Of a DNA stretch of 64,000 nucleotides, positions 7,803-16,882 are shown one piece after another (within the stretch, counting starts at the first letter, position 1; each line of letters opens with the position of its first letter). The position numbers and the translations under genes are program-made. Where the stretch lies: the NCBI GenBank assembly GCA_038131955.1, contig JAYPQK010000009.1, forward strand, positions 496,001-560,000, in the 5' to 3' direction. Below the pieces are notes generated by a model, which worked only from the letters and a program-made list of their open reading frames with translations, made no database searches and had not been told where the DNA came from. The DNA is from SHAN690 sp038131955. Lineage in GTDB: Bacteria; Bacteroidota; Bacteroidia; Flavobacteriales_G; Salibacteraceae.

Positions 7803-8834
7803 CTATTCCTCTTCAGCTGCCGCTTCCTTCTTTGCTTCTGGCTTGAAGGAGTTGAAGATCTTCTCTTCGATTTCCAACGCCATTTCAGGATTGTCCTCAA
7901 GGAGCTGCTTCACAGCGTCGCGTCCCTGTCCGAGGCGAGTTTCACCGTATGAGAACCATGATCCACTCTTCTTCAAGATGTTTTGTGTCACACCCAAGTC
8001 GATCAATTCACCCGACTTTGAGATGCCGGTGCCGTACATGATGTCAAACTCCGCCTTCTTGAAGGGAGGAGCCACCTTGTTCTTCACCACCTTCACGCGG
8101 ACGTTGTTTCCGATCGAATCTTCACCCACTTTGATCTGACCTGCACGACGAATGTCCAAGCGAATGGAAGAGTAGAATTTCAGAGCATTACCGCCCGTGG
8201 TTGTTTCTGGGTTGCCAAACATCACGCCGATCTTCTCACGAAGCTGGTTGATGAAGATGCACGTTGCGTGTGTCTTGCTGATCGAGCCGGTCAATTTTCT
8301 CAAAGCCTGAGACATCAAGCGAGCCTGAAGACCCACCTTACTGTCACCCATCTCACCTTCGATCTCTGCCTTTGGAGTCAACGCCGCTACTGAGTCAATG
8401 ACCACAAGGTCGATCGCTCCGGAACGGATCAAATTGTCTGCGATCTCGAGGGCCTGCTCGCCGTTATCTGGCTGAGAGATCAACAGGTTCTCCGTGTCCA
8501 CTCCAAGTGCCTCAGCGTAAAAACGGTCGAAGGCATGCTCCGCGTCGATGATGGCCGCGATTCCTCCTTGCTTCTGAACCTCCGCCATGGCGTGAATCGC
8601 CAAGGTGGTCTTACCCGAAGATTCCGGACCGTAGATCTCTACCACGCGTCCTCGTGGGTATCCGCCTACACCTAATGCTAGATCCAAGGAAAGGGATCCG
8701 GTTGGGATCACTTCCATCGCCTCAATGGCGTTGTCACCCATTTTCATGATCGAACCTTTTCCGTAGGTCTTCTCGAGGCGATCGAGGGTGAGTTGTAACG
8801 CCTTCAACTTCTCTTTTGATACTTCTGCTGCCAT
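7803..8834 (-). CDS. recA: Recombinase A
   Basis: DNA strand-exchange ATPase that also triggers LexA-type cleavage. It has 343 residues, normal length. Walker A is GPESSGKT at 69-76, Walker B is LVVIDSVAALTPKAEIEGEM, the L2 loop region contains NQLREKIGVMFGNPETTTGG, and the acidic C-terminal tail ends KKEAAAEEE. It lies 33 bp downstream of bcp on the same strand and may be cotranscribed. No LexA-like operator is obvious. Confidence 0.98.
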   Translation of the reverse strand: MAAEVSKEKLKALQLTLDRLEKTYGKGSIMKMGDNAIEAMEVIPTGSLSLDLALGVGGYPRGRVVEIYGPESSGKTTLAIHAMAEVQKQGGIAAIIDAEHAFDRFYAEALGVDTENLLISQPDNGEQALEIADNLIRSGAIDLVVIDSVAALTPKAEIEGEMGDSKVGLQARLMSQALRKLTGSISKTHATCIFINQLREKIGVMFGNPETTTGGNALKFYSSIRLDIRRAGQIKVGEDSIGNNVRVKVVKNKVAPPFKKAEFDIMYGTGISKSGELIDLGVTQNILKKSGSWFSYGETRLGQGRDAVKQLLEDNPEMALEIEEKIFNSFKPEAKKEAAAEEE

Positions 8835-8867
8835 AGTGATCTTTGTTAGTCTTTTCTTAAAATGTGA

Positions 8868-9335
8868 TTAGTTCATGTTCAATGCCTCGAGGATCTCTTC
8901 GGTGTGCTCCTTGGTCCTGACCTTGTCGAAACGCTTGATGACGGTCCCGTCTTCGTCGATCACATAGGTGATGCGATGAATGCCGTCGTACACCTTTCCC
9001 ATGAACTTCTTTTCTCCCCAAACACCAAACGCGTTGATCACCTCTTTCTCGGTGTCTGCGATCAACGGAAAAGGAAGGCTGTACTTGTCGATGAACTTCT
9101 GGTGCTTCGACTCCGAATCAGCGCTTACGCCAACCACTTGTATGTCTTTTTCCAACAAAGCATCGTAGTTGTCTCTCAGATTACATGCCTCTGCCGTACA
9201 GCCAGGCGTGTCATCCTTTGGGTAGAAGTAGAGCACGAGCTTCTTTCCTTTGAATTGATCCAAGGTGATCGTCTCTCCATTCTGGTCTTTCGCACTAAAA
9301 TTCGGGGCTTTTTCTCCTTCGTTAATTTTGTTCAT
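8868..9335 (-). CDS. bcp: Thioredoxin-dependent thiol peroxidase (peroxiredoxin Q/BCP)
   Basis: Reduces hydroperoxides using a peroxidatic Cys. I chose the start at 9335 (MNKINEGEKAPNFSAKD) because it opens at the family's conserved N terminus and gives 155 residues; a start at 9368 would add 11 non-conserved residues. The motif DDTPGCTAEAC holds the peroxidatic Cys 46 and the resolving Cys 51, spaced five apart as in the PrxQ class. A near-match -7 box (TTAATTTG) ends 4 nt before the ATG. It is followed by recA on the same strand. Confidence 0.95.
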   Translation of the reverse strand: MNKINEGEKAPNFSAKDQNGETITLDQFKGKKLVLYFYPKDDTPGCTAEACNLRDNYDALLEKDIQVVGVSADSESKHQKFIDKYSLPFPLIADTEKEVINAFGVWGEKKFMGKVYDGIHRITYVIDEDGTVIKRFDKVRTKEHTEEILEALNMN

Positions 9336-9445
9336 GTCGCAAATTAATGGGTTCATAGGTAAAAACAAATCCTCGACAGATTGTTTAATTCGCAGACAAA
9401 GAAAAGAAGCGCAGAACGTAATGAATTTACGTTGTGCAACAGGTG

Positions 9446-9718
9446 ATGAAAAAATCGGTAAATATTCGGGTGAAAGGTCGGGTTCAGGGGGTCTGGTTCC
9501 GAAAAAATGCCAAAGAGCAGGCGCTTTCCCTTCAACTTTTGGGATATGTGCGAAACGAGCTCGATGGCTCCGTATTTATTGAGGCTGAAGGCAGCCCGGA
9601 ATCCATTGACGCATTGATCGAGTGGTGTCATCACGGACCTGAACTGGCGGAAGTGGAAGAGGTGTTGGTAACTGAAACTGAGCCTAAGGGATACCAGGCG
9701 TTTGTAATTCAACATTGA
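9446..9718 (+). CDS. acyP: Acylphosphatase
   Basis: Hydrolyses acyl phosphates. The ATG at 9446 gives about 90 residues; a GTG at 9434 in frame is less likely. The motif VKGRVQGVWFRKNAKEQA has the catalytic Arg, and LLGYVRNELDGSVFIEAEG follows, with the catalytic Asn in the VRN position. It is 1 bp from nth and probably cotranscribed with it. Confidence 0.93.
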   Translation: MKKSVNIRVKGRVQGVWFRKNAKEQALSLQLLGYVRNELDGSVFIEAEGSPESIDALIEWCHHGPELAEVEEVLVTETEPKGYQAFVIQH

Positions 9719-9719
9719 T

Positions 9720-10367
9720 ATGACCAGAAAGGAAAAGGCAGAATTCGTGATCGAGAAGTTGGAAGAATTGTACCCAACGGTGCCCATTCCTCTCGACCAC
9801 ACCGATCCGTACACCTTATTGATAGCGGTATTGCTCAGTGCTCAGAGTACGGACCTACGCGTCAATCAGATCACGCCGATCCTTTTTCAACGGGCCGACA
9901 ATCCCTTTGATATAGTTCAATTGTCGATCGATGAGATCCGAAACATCATTAATCCCTGTGGTTTGTCCCCGGCTAAGTCCAAGGCGATCTGGAATCTTTC
10001 GAGGATCCTTCTCGATGAATACGGGGGAGAAGTGCCTCAGAACTTTGAAGGGCTAGAGGCCCTGCCGGGAGTAGGACATAAGACGGCTTCGGTGGTGATG
10101 AGTCAGGCATTTGGCGTGCCTGCGTTTCCGGTGGATACCCACATCCATCGTTTGATGTATCGATGGGGGTTGAGTAACGGAAAGAGTGTAGAGCAAACCG
10201 AGCGGGATGCCAAGAAGTTATTTCCGGAAGAGAAATGGAACAAGCTCCACCTTCAGATCATCTTCTACGGACGCGAGTATAGTCCGGCCCGAGGTTTTAG
10301 GATAAAAAAATCCCCGATCGACCAAACGATCGGGGTGAAGTCTCGGCTTCCTAAAGAAAAGTCCTAG
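9720..10367 (+). CDS. nth: Endonuclease III lacking the Fe-S cluster
   Basis: DNA glycosylase/AP lyase for oxidised pyrimidines. It has 215 residues. The helix-hairpin-helix motif LPGVGHKTASVV (residues 115-126) carries the catalytic Lys 121, and VDTHIHR carries the catalytic Asp 139. The C-terminal four-Cys Fe-S loop of the E. coli enzyme is missing: after IIFYGREYSPARGF there is no Cys, and the only Cys in the protein is residue 80. I recall similar cluster-less forms in other Flavobacteria but could not check. The last codons overlap a perfect hairpin that acts as a terminator for the opposite strand. Confidence 0.92.
   Translation: MTRKEKAEFVIEKLEELYPTVPIPLDHTDPYTLLIAVLLSAQSTDLRVNQITPILFQRADNPFDIVQLSIDEIRNIINPCGLSPAKSKAIWNLSRILLDEYGGEVPQNFEGLEALPGVGHKTASVVMSQAFGVPAFPVDTHIHRLMYRWGLSNGKSVEQTERDAKKLFPEEKWNKLHLQIIFYGREYSPARGFRIKKSPIDQTIGVKSRLPKEKS
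10303..10335 (-). terminator. Terminator of the minus-strand operon, inside the nth 3' coding end
   Basis: On the minus strand CCCCGATCG, loop TTTGGT, CGATCGGGG is a perfect 9-bp stem followed by ATTTTTTTA. It ends the sigma factor/small ORF unit and at the same time encodes residues about 195-203 of nth. Confidence 0.9.
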
Positions 10368-10558
10368 TTGAGATTCTGCTCATAGCGGCCCAAGGTCTTG
10401 GATGGGCGTACGCTGAATTGCTTCGAGAAACCTAGGATCTTTTGAATGGTTAACTCTGAAGGTCTATGAGACCGTGGTTTCAAACCTAGGGATTCAAGTT
10501 CTGAATCTTCGTGTTGTACAAATTCGCTGAGCGTTTCTAGAGAGTAGTTGTGCTGCAT
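10364..10558 (-). CDS. Small protein after the ECF sigma factor
   Basis: A 64-residue protein with no signal peptide or membrane segment. The N half is acidic (SEFVQHEDSELESLG) and the C half is basic, ending SKTLGRYEQNLN. It lies 72 bp downstream of the sigma factor on the same strand and is followed closely by a strong terminator, so the two are probably one unit. I recall small proteins of this general shape after sigma factors in Flavobacteria, but the family is not certain. A regulator of the sigma factor is possible, not shown. Confidence 0.65.
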   Translation of the reverse strand: MQHNYSLETLSEFVQHEDSELESLGLKPRSHRPSELTIQKILGFSKQFSVRPSKTLGRYEQNLN

Positions 10559-10630
10559 TCAAATAGCTTTTTAGGTTGTTCATGCAGTAACAACGCCCTC
10601 CCTCGCGCGATATTGTACCCACGTCAGAAA

Positions 10631-11215
10631 TTATTGTGACAAGACCAAGTTGTGCTCTTCGATCAGCTTGCGCAAATTGATCAAAGCATATCGCATTCTA
10701 CCTAAGGCAGTATTGATACTCACATTGGTGTCCTCGGCGATCTCCTTGAAGCTCATGCCACTGTAAAGTCGCATACGCAAGACCGACTGCTGCTCCTCAG
10801 GAAGGAAATCGATCAACTTCTTCACGTCCGAATGGATCTGTTCTTCGATCAACTGTTGGTCGACGTTCTTCTCGTCGTCCTTGATAACGTTGAAGATGTC
10901 AAAATCGTCGCCGCCATCCACGGTAGGGAAGCGCTTGTTGCGTCGGAACGTGTCGATGACCTGGTTGTGCGCGATACGCAGGATCCAAGGAAGGAACTTG
11001 CCTTCTTCGTTGTAGCTGCCACGCTTCATGGTGGTCACCGCCTTGATAAACACATCTTGGAAAATATCCTCGGCTAGCTGGCCATCCTTGACCATCATTT
11101 TAATGTAGCCAAACACGCGATTTTGGTGTCTGCGGACCAGAGTTTCGAAGGCCGCTTCTTCTCCAGCCAGATAACGCCCGACGAGGACGTGATCGTCTTC
11201 ATTTCTATACATCAT
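10631..11215 (-). CDS. RNA polymerase sigma factor, ECF type
   Basis: A 194-residue sigma-70 family protein with only regions 2 and 4. Region 2 includes QLAEDIFQDVFIKAV and ILRIAHNQVIDTFRRNKR; region 4 is the helix-turn-helix FKEIAEDTNVSINTALGRMR. No anti-sigma gene of the classic transmembrane type is adjacent; only the 64-residue protein follows. The target promoters are unknown. Confidence 0.92.
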   Translation of the reverse strand: MMYRNEDDHVLVGRYLAGEEAAFETLVRRHQNRVFGYIKMMVKDGQLAEDIFQDVFIKAVTTMKRGSYNEEGKFLPWILRIAHNQVIDTFRRNKRFPTVDGGDDFDIFNVIKDDEKNVDQQLIEEQIHSDVKKLIDFLPEEQQSVLRMRLYSGMSFKEIAEDTNVSINTALGRMRYALINLRKLIEEHNLVLSQ

Positions 11216-11383
11216 AATATCAACCTTTAAGAGTTACGCGTAGAGGTTTTTCAAGGTAGATATGATGCTATAGGCTTAAAAGATTTTGGTTTGTTCTTAG
11301 ACGACACTTAGTAACGAAAGGATAGTTTCTGTTATTGTATGCCCTTGAACATTTTGTTTTCGTGAATGTACGAATGAGGTGGC

Positions 11384-11391
11384 TACCTTTG
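11384..11391 (+). promoter_or_regulatory. Likely -7 box for uvrA (TACCTTTG)
   Basis: Exact TAnnTTTG match, giving a leader of about 38 nt to the uvrA ATG. Confidence 0.5.
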
Positions 11392-11417
11392 CCCGCCGTA
11401 TTCTAAAAATACCCTAA

Positions 11418-11425
11418 AAGGAGGA
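11418..11425 (+). promoter_or_regulatory. Strong Shine-Dalgarno before uvrA
   Basis: AAGGAGGA ends 9 nt before the ATG at 11435. A full anti-SD match is unusual in Bacteroidota, where most genes lack one, and it fixes the uvrA start. Confidence 0.6.
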
Positions 11426-11434
11426 AAATTTGTT

Positions 11435-14245
11435 ATGCAAAACGTAGATAAGTTGGACGCTCGAGTTTACATCGTGATCAAGGGAGCCAAGATGCATAAC
11501 CTACGGAATGTGGATGTCGCCATTCGCCGGAATAGCTTCACGGTGATCACCGGATTATCAGGTTCCGGAAAGTCCTCGCTTGCCTTTGATACCCTCTACG
11601 CAGAAGGGCAACGACGCTACATCGAAAGCCTTTCAGCCTACGCGCGACAATTCTTGGGTAAGATCGAAAAACCGAAGGTGGACTACATCCGCGGGATTTC
11701 TCCGGCGGTAGCCATCGAGCAGAAGGTCAATACCCGAAACCCCAGATCTACGGTCGGTACGACCACAGAGATCTATGACTATGTGAAGCTCCTTTATGCG
11801 CGTATCGGAAAGACCTACTCTCCGATCAGTGGCGAAGAAGTGAAGAAGCATTCCGTTCAGGATGTGGTCAATGCGATCATGGATCACAGGGAAGGAGATC
11901 GACTTCTTCTGACTGTATCGGTTCAGTTTGAAGATCAAAAGGATCTAGAACAGCGCTTGACCTTGCTTGAGCAGAACGGCTTCACCAGAATATTGGTGGG
12001 TGATACAGTGGAGCGACTCGGAAAGCAGACCATCGATACGAATCTTGAATACCACCTGGTGGTGGACCGGATCGTGGTTGCACATGACGACGAAGGATTT
12101 AGAAATCGCCTGGCGGATTCTGTGGAGCTTGCCTTTTATGAGGGACATGGAACGATTGACCTGCGACCATTCGATTCGCCCGCCGACAAAACTACCTTTT
12201 CCAACCTCTTTGAGTTGGACGGAATGCTCTTCGAGGAACCGGATGTCCATTTCTTGAGTTTCAATAACCCTCGCGGAGCGTGCAAGCGTTGCGAAGGCTT
12301 TGGAAGCATTATTGGAATCGATGCCGATCTGGTGATTCCGGATCGTTCGTTGAGCGTCTACCAGGATGCCATTGTTTGCTGGAAAGGCGACAAGATGAGC
12401 GAGTGGAAGAATAGGCTCATTTCTCATGCGGCAGACTTTGGGTTTCCGATCCACCGGCCGATCGATGAATTGACCGCCAAGGAGGAGAAACTGCTTTGGA
12501 CAGGAAATAAGTACTTCAAGGGATTGAATTCATTCTTCGAGCACCTCGAAGAGAAGTCCTATAAGATTCAGTACCGCGTGATGCTTTCGCGCTACCGTGG
12601 TAAGACTTTGTGTCCGGAATGCGAGGGAACGCGTTTGAGAAAGGATGCCAACTACGTGAAGGTAGGAGGGATGTCCATTTCCGAATTGCTCCTCCTACCG
12701 ATCGATAAGCTACGCGACCATTTCGATGCCTTGGATTTGAACGATTTCGAAGCCAAAGTGGCCAAGCGACTCTTGTTGGAGATTCAGAATCGACTGAGCT
12801 TTCTCTGTGACGTGGGTTTATCCTACCTGACGCTCAACCGCCTTTCGAACACGTTGTCGGGCGGTGAATCGCAGCGCATCCAATTGGCTACCTCCCTCGG
12901 AAGCTCCTTGGTCGGATCGATGTACATCTTAGATGAACCGAGCATCGGATTGCACCCACGAGACACGGAGCGCTTGATTGGTGTGCTGAAGAACCTGCAA
13001 CAGGTCGGAAATACGCTGATCGTGGTTGAGCACGACGAGGACATCATGAAGGCCTCGGATGAACTGATCGACCTAGGGCCGGAAGCGGGAGTGAATGGAG
13101 GGAATTTGATCTTCCAAGGAGATCAAGCTGCCCTTGCGAAGGAAGAGAAGAGTCTTACGGCACGCTACCTGAATGGAGTAGAGTCGATCGCGACACCGGA
13201 GAAGCGCCGTCCGTGGAAATACTATGTAGAGGTCTTGGGGGCGAGAGAAAACAACCTGCGCAACATTGACGTCAAGGTGCCTTTGGGTGTGTTGACGGTG
13301 GTGACGGGCGTAAGTGGCTCCGGAAAGTCATCCTTGGTCAAGAAGGTATTACACCCTGCTTTGGCCAAGCGAATCGGTGGTCACACGTCTGAGCAGTCGG
13401 GTGTTTTTCGCGCCATTGAAGGTCATTTGAACCGAGTGGACACAGTAGAGTTTGTCGATCAGAACCCGATCGGTCGATCATCGAGGAGTAATCCGGTGAC
13501 CTTTATTAAGGCATTCGACGATATCCGTTCCCTTTATGCCAACCAGCCCTTGGCGAAGATGCGTGGATTCAAGCCGGCCCACTTCTCCTTCAACGTAGAC
13601 GGTGGTCGTTGCGAAACCTGTCAAGGAGAAGGTGAGATCACGGTGGAAATGCAGTTCATGCCCGACATCCATCTGACCTGTGAGACTTGCCACGGTAAGC
13701 GATTCAAAGAAGAGGTGCTCGAGGTCAAGTTCAACGACAAGAGCATCAACGACATTCTTGAGCTGTCTGTAGACGAGGCCATTGCCTTCTTCGAGATGCA
13801 TGCGCGCAAGGCGGCGGAGAAGAAGATCATTCAAAAACTACTTCCATTGCAAGAGGTGGGCTTGGGATACGTGACGCTTGGTCAAAGCTCCAGTACGCTA
13901 TCCGGCGGAGAAGCCCAGCGCATCAAGCTGGCCAGCTTCATCGGGAAAGGTCAATCGGCGGACAATGGCGGTACATTCTTCCTATTTGACGAACCTACCA
14001 CGGGTCTTCACGTCCATGACATCCGGAAGTTGGTAACGAGCTTCAACAAGTTGATCGAACTCGGTCACTCGATCGTGGTGATCGAGCATAACCTCGAGGT
14101 AATCAAGCAAGCCGACTGGATCATCGATCTAGGTCCTGAAGGAGGAAACGGGGGAGGGCAGATCGTCTTCGAAGGCACCCCCGAGGACTTGTTGAAGCAG
14201 GATAAGGGGCATACGGCACGGTACCTGCGAGAGAAGCTTTTGTAA
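11435..14245 (+). CDS. uvrA: Excinuclease ABC subunit A
   Basis: Damage-sensing ATPase of nucleotide excision repair. It has 936 residues, full length. The first ABC unit has Walker A GLSGSGKSSLAFDTLYAEGQ; the second has GVSGSGKSSLV. Both signature motifs are present (LSGGESQRIQLA and LSGGEAQRIKLA). Zinc Cys pairs appear as ACKRCEGFG, LCPECEGTR, RCETCQGEGE and LTCETCHGKR. Its partners UvrB and UvrC are not in this window. It is a single-gene unit with its own promoter and a strong SD. Confidence 0.98.
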   Translation: MQNVDKLDARVYIVIKGAKMHNLRNVDVAIRRNSFTVITGLSGSGKSSLAFDTLYAEGQRRYIESLSAYARQFLGKIEKPKVDYIRGISPAVAIEQKVNTRNPRSTVGTTTEIYDYVKLLYARIGKTYSPISGEEVKKHSVQDVVNAIMDHREGDRLLLTVSVQFEDQKDLEQRLTLLEQNGFTRILVGDTVERLGKQTIDTNLEYHLVVDRIVVAHDDEGFRNRLADSVELAFYEGHGTIDLRPFDSPADKTTFSNLFELDGMLFEEPDVHFLSFNNPRGACKRCEGFGSIIGIDADLVIPDRSLSVYQDAIVCWKGDKMSEWKNRLISHAADFGFPIHRPIDELTAKEEKLLWTGNKYFKGLNSFFEHLEEKSYKIQYRVMLSRYRGKTLCPECEGTRLRKDANYVKVGGMSISELLLLPIDKLRDHFDALDLNDFEAKVAKRLLLEIQNRLSFLCDVGLSYLTLNRLSNTLSGGESQRIQLATSLGSSLVGSMYILDEPSIGLHPRDTERLIGVLKNLQQVGNTLIVVEHDEDIMKASDELIDLGPEAGVNGGNLIFQGDQAALAKEEKSLTARYLNGVESIATPEKRRPWKYYVEVLGARENNLRNIDVKVPLGVLTVVTGVSGSGKSSLVKKVLHPALAKRIGGHTSEQSGVFRAIEGHLNRVDTVEFVDQNPIGRSSRSNPVTFIKAFDDIRSLYANQPLAKMRGFKPAHFSFNVDGGRCETCQGEGEITVEMQFMPDIHLTCETCHGKRFKEEVLEVKFNDKSINDILELSVDEAIAFFEMHARKAAEKKIIQKLLPLQEVGLGYVTLGQSSSTLSGGEAQRIKLASFIGKGQSADNGGTFFLFDEPTTGLHVHDIRKLVTSFNKLIELGHSIVVIEHNLEVIKQADWIIDLGPEGGNGGGQIVFEGTPEDLLKQDKGHTARYLREKLL

Positions 14246-14300
14246 CTTCAACTTCAACTGCAAATTCAACTTCAAGGGGAAGGAGAACCCATTTAACCAT

Positions 14301-14340
14301 CTGACCACCTGACCACCTGACCACCTGACCACCTGACCAT
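14301..14340. repeat. Tandem 8-bp repeat (CTGACCAC x4, CTGACCAT x1)
   Basis: Five head-to-tail octamers in the spacer between uvrA and the convergent ABC transporter gene, preceded by CTTCAA-type repeats (14247-14275). The same word (gACCA..TTGACC) recurs in other spacers of the window. Confidence 0.85.
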
Positions 14341-14348
14341 TTAACTCT

Positions 14349-16109
14349 CTACACAAACTGCAGATCGTACAGATTCTTGTAGTGGCCGTCCTTTCTTAGT
14401 AGCTCCTGGTGGCTTCCCATTTCTACGATCTCGCCTTTTTCCATGACCATGATGATGTCGGCGTGCTGGACCGTCGCTAGTCGGTGGGCGATGATAATGC
14501 TCGTCCTGTCCTTGGTGATCTGTTCGATCGCTTCTTGGATCATAGTTTCGGTCTCGGTGTCGACCGAACTGGTGGCTTCGTCGAGGATCAGGATCGCTGG
14601 GTTATAGATGTAGGCCCGGATGAAGGCAAGAAGCTGACGCTGTCCAACGCTAAGCATGCCTCCTCGTTCCTTTACGTTGAAGTCGTAGCCCTCTGGCAAG
14701 CGGTCGATGAAGCGATGGGCTCCTACCTTATTGGCGGCTTCTTCTACCAATTCGCGACTGATCTTCGGGTTGTTGAGCGTGATGTTGTTGTAGATCGAAT
14801 CGCTGAAGAGGAACACATCCTGCAAGACCACGCCGACCTGTCGACTCAAGTAGTCGGGATCGAAGTCGCGTAGTTCGGTTCCGTCGATGGTGATGCTTCC
14901 CTTGTTGTATTCATACGAACGACTCAGCGTGTTGATGATACTGGTCTTGCCTGCACCGGTGGCGCCGACCAAGGCGATCTTTTGTCCTTTCTTCACTTCG
15001 AAGCTCACGTCCTTGAGGACCCAGTCTTCGTCGTTGTAGGCGAACCAAACGTGATCATATTTGATGTTGCCTTCCAACTCAGGACGGAGGTTCTTGCCCG
15101 AATTGACGATCTGTGCTTCGGTGTCCAGGACTTTAAATACCCGCGCGCTGGCGACCATCCCCATTTGAAGCGTGTTGAATCGATCGGCGAGTTGACGGAT
15201 CGGACGGAAGAGCATGTAGATGTAGAGCAGGAATGCGACCAGTTGTCCGTATTCAAACTCCCCGTTGACCATTTCTTTGGCCCCCCACCAGATCAGAAGA
15301 GCGATCGACATGGCCGAGAGGATCTCGACCACCGGGAAGAAGATGGCGTTGGCGAAGACCGTTCTCAAATGCGCATCGCGGTGGCGGGCATTGATCGCTT
15401 TGAACTTGTCCATCTCTTGTTTTTCTCGATTGAAGATCTGGACGATGAACATCCCGGTGATGTGTTCTTGGACAAAGGCATTGAGCTTTGAGACTTCATT
15501 GCGCACATCCTGAAACGCCAGCTTGATGTAGTTTTTAAAGATGTTGGTCGCCCAAAGCAGAAGCGGAATGGGTATGAGGACGATCAGGGTGAGTTTCCAA
15601 TTCAGGAAGAGCATGAAAGCGATCACCACGGTCAGCTTGATGATCTCACCCAGAATGGTCAACACACCTTCAGAGAAGATGTCGGCAATGGTTTCGATAT
15701 CGGAAACGGCTCGAGTGACTAGGTTGCCAATGGGCGTTTGATCGAAGTACTTCAGACGGAAGTGTGAGATCTTATTGTAAACATCCAGCCTCAAGTCGCG
15801 GATCACGGATTGTCCGAGCCAGTTGGCGAGGTAGGTCTGCGCAAATTGAACCACCGCTTCCAGTACCAGCATGGCCACGATCACCCAGGTCATGAATCCG
15901 AGGAGTTCTTCATTCGGAACCACGATCGAATTGTCCAAGGTGTACTGGATCAACCAGGGTCGGAGCGGGGAGATCGCGGCGGACAGGAGCACTAGGAAAC
16001 CGGTGAAGACAAAGAGGGTCTTGTACGGGTTGACGTACTTCATCACCCGCATGAAGAGCTTCATGTCGAAGGCCTTGCCCGAAACCGATGAATCTTTCTT
16101 CTCACTCAT
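14349..16109 (-). CDS. ABC exporter, MsbA/MdlB type (fused membrane and ATPase)
   Basis: A 586-residue half-transporter. Residues about 25-320 hold six membrane helices (ABC exporter fold); residues 340-586 hold the ATPase with Walker A LVGATGAGKTSI, signature LSVGQRQLLAFIRAYI, Walker B AILILDEATSSVD and the switch His in IIIAHRLATV. The signature is LSVGQ rather than LSGGQ, which is common in this group. It probably works as a dimer moving lipid or drug-like molecules outwards. Its ATG overlaps the truA stop by 4 bp, so they are translationally coupled. The substrate is not predictable from sequence. Confidence 0.93.
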   Translation of the reverse strand: MSEKKDSSVSGKAFDMKLFMRVMKYVNPYKTLFVFTGFLVLLSAAISPLRPWLIQYTLDNSIVVPNEELLGFMTWVIVAMLVLEAVVQFAQTYLANWLGQSVIRDLRLDVYNKISHFRLKYFDQTPIGNLVTRAVSDIETIADIFSEGVLTILGEIIKLTVVIAFMLFLNWKLTLIVLIPIPLLLWATNIFKNYIKLAFQDVRNEVSKLNAFVQEHITGMFIVQIFNREKQEMDKFKAINARHRDAHLRTVFANAIFFPVVEILSAMSIALLIWWGAKEMVNGEFEYGQLVAFLLYIYMLFRPIRQLADRFNTLQMGMVASARVFKVLDTEAQIVNSGKNLRPELEGNIKYDHVWFAYNDEDWVLKDVSFEVKKGQKIALVGATGAGKTSIINTLSRSYEYNKGSITIDGTELRDFDPDYLSRQVGVVLQDVFLFSDSIYNNITLNNPKISRELVEEAANKVGAHRFIDRLPEGYDFNVKERGGMLSVGQRQLLAFIRAYIYNPAILILDEATSSVDTETETMIQEAIEQITKDRTSIIIAHRLATVQHADIIMVMEKGEIVEMGSHQELLRKDGHYKNLYDLQFV

Positions 16110-16858
16110 GGGATCATGCCTTCTGGGTAGGTGATGCGGGTTAGGTAAAGTCCGTGGGCGGTAACAGAGAGGCCAGCCTCGCTCCGGTCTTTGGACTCGA
16201 TGATGGTCTTGAGGTCGTCAAGGGTAATGGTTCCTTTTCCTAGGTCGACCAGTGTGCCGACGATGGCGCGTACCATGTTACGCAAGAAGCGATTGGCTGT
16301 GATGTCGAAGCGGATCTCGCTTCCTTCTTGACTCCACTCAGCATGGGTGACGTTGCACAGGTTTGTCTCTGTCTGCGTATTGGACTTAGAGAAACACGAA
16401 AAGTCTTCGTAGGTCTTCAATATGGCGGCTCCCTCATTCATTCGATTTAGGTCCAGCGCTTCGCGCATTTCCCATTTTCTCAAAACAGCGAATGGGTCTT
16501 TCTGTTGCGTGATGAGGTAGGTATAACTTCGGCTGGTGGCGCTGAATCTGGTGTGAGCATCCGGGGCAACCTCAAAGATGCGTTGAACGGCGATGCTGGG
16601 AGGAAGGACTCGGTTGCTTCGGTAGGTCAGTTCTTCAGGTTGGAAGGTTGTTTCCTCCACTTCAAAATGAGCGAAATACTGACTGGCATGCACGCCGGTG
16701 TCCGTTCGGCCACAACCTACCGTGTAAATATCTGTTCTTAATAGGGTGGAAAGCGCGGAGTTCAGGGTTTCCTGAATAGTTTTGGCGTTCGGTTGGATCT
16801 GCCAGCCGTGAAACTCGCTGCCGTCGTAGGAAAGTTCGATGAAGTAGCGTTTCACCAT
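16106..16858 (-). CDS. truA: tRNA pseudouridine synthase A
   Basis: Makes pseudouridine at positions 38-40 of the tRNA anticodon arm. It has 250 residues, normal length. The catalytic Asp lies in CGRTDTGVHASQY, and FLRNMVRAIVGTLVDLG and other family motifs follow. A -7 box (TACATTTG) ends 7 nt before the ATG, so the leader is very short or absent. It is the first gene of a two-gene unit with the ABC exporter. Confidence 0.97.
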   Translation of the reverse strand: MVKRYFIELSYDGSEFHGWQIQPNAKTIQETLNSALSTLLRTDIYTVGCGRTDTGVHASQYFAHFEVEETTFQPEELTYRSNRVLPPSIAVQRIFEVAPDAHTRFSATSRSYTYLITQQKDPFAVLRKWEMREALDLNRMNEGAAILKTYEDFSCFSKSNTQTETNLCNVTHAEWSQEGSEIRFDITANRFLRNMVRAIVGTLVDLGKGTITLDDLKTIIESKDRSEAGLSVTAHGLYLTRITYPEGMIP

Positions 16859-16865
16859 GAGCGTA

Positions 16866-16873
16866 CAAATGTA
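16866..16873 (-). promoter_or_regulatory. -7 box TACATTTG, 7 nt before truA ATG
   Basis: Exact TAnnTTTG on the minus strand, followed by TACGCTC and the ATG at 16858. Confidence 0.55.
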
Positions 16874-16882
16874 GCCCGAAAG

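Noticed and set aside
7732..8139. Plus-strand open frame of 135 codons over the recA end
   Set aside because: It overlaps the recA terminator and recA codons; it is a chance frame.
14982..15491. Plus-strand open frame of 169 codons
   Set aside because: Shadow of the ABC exporter on the minus strand; composition is typical of an antisense frame.
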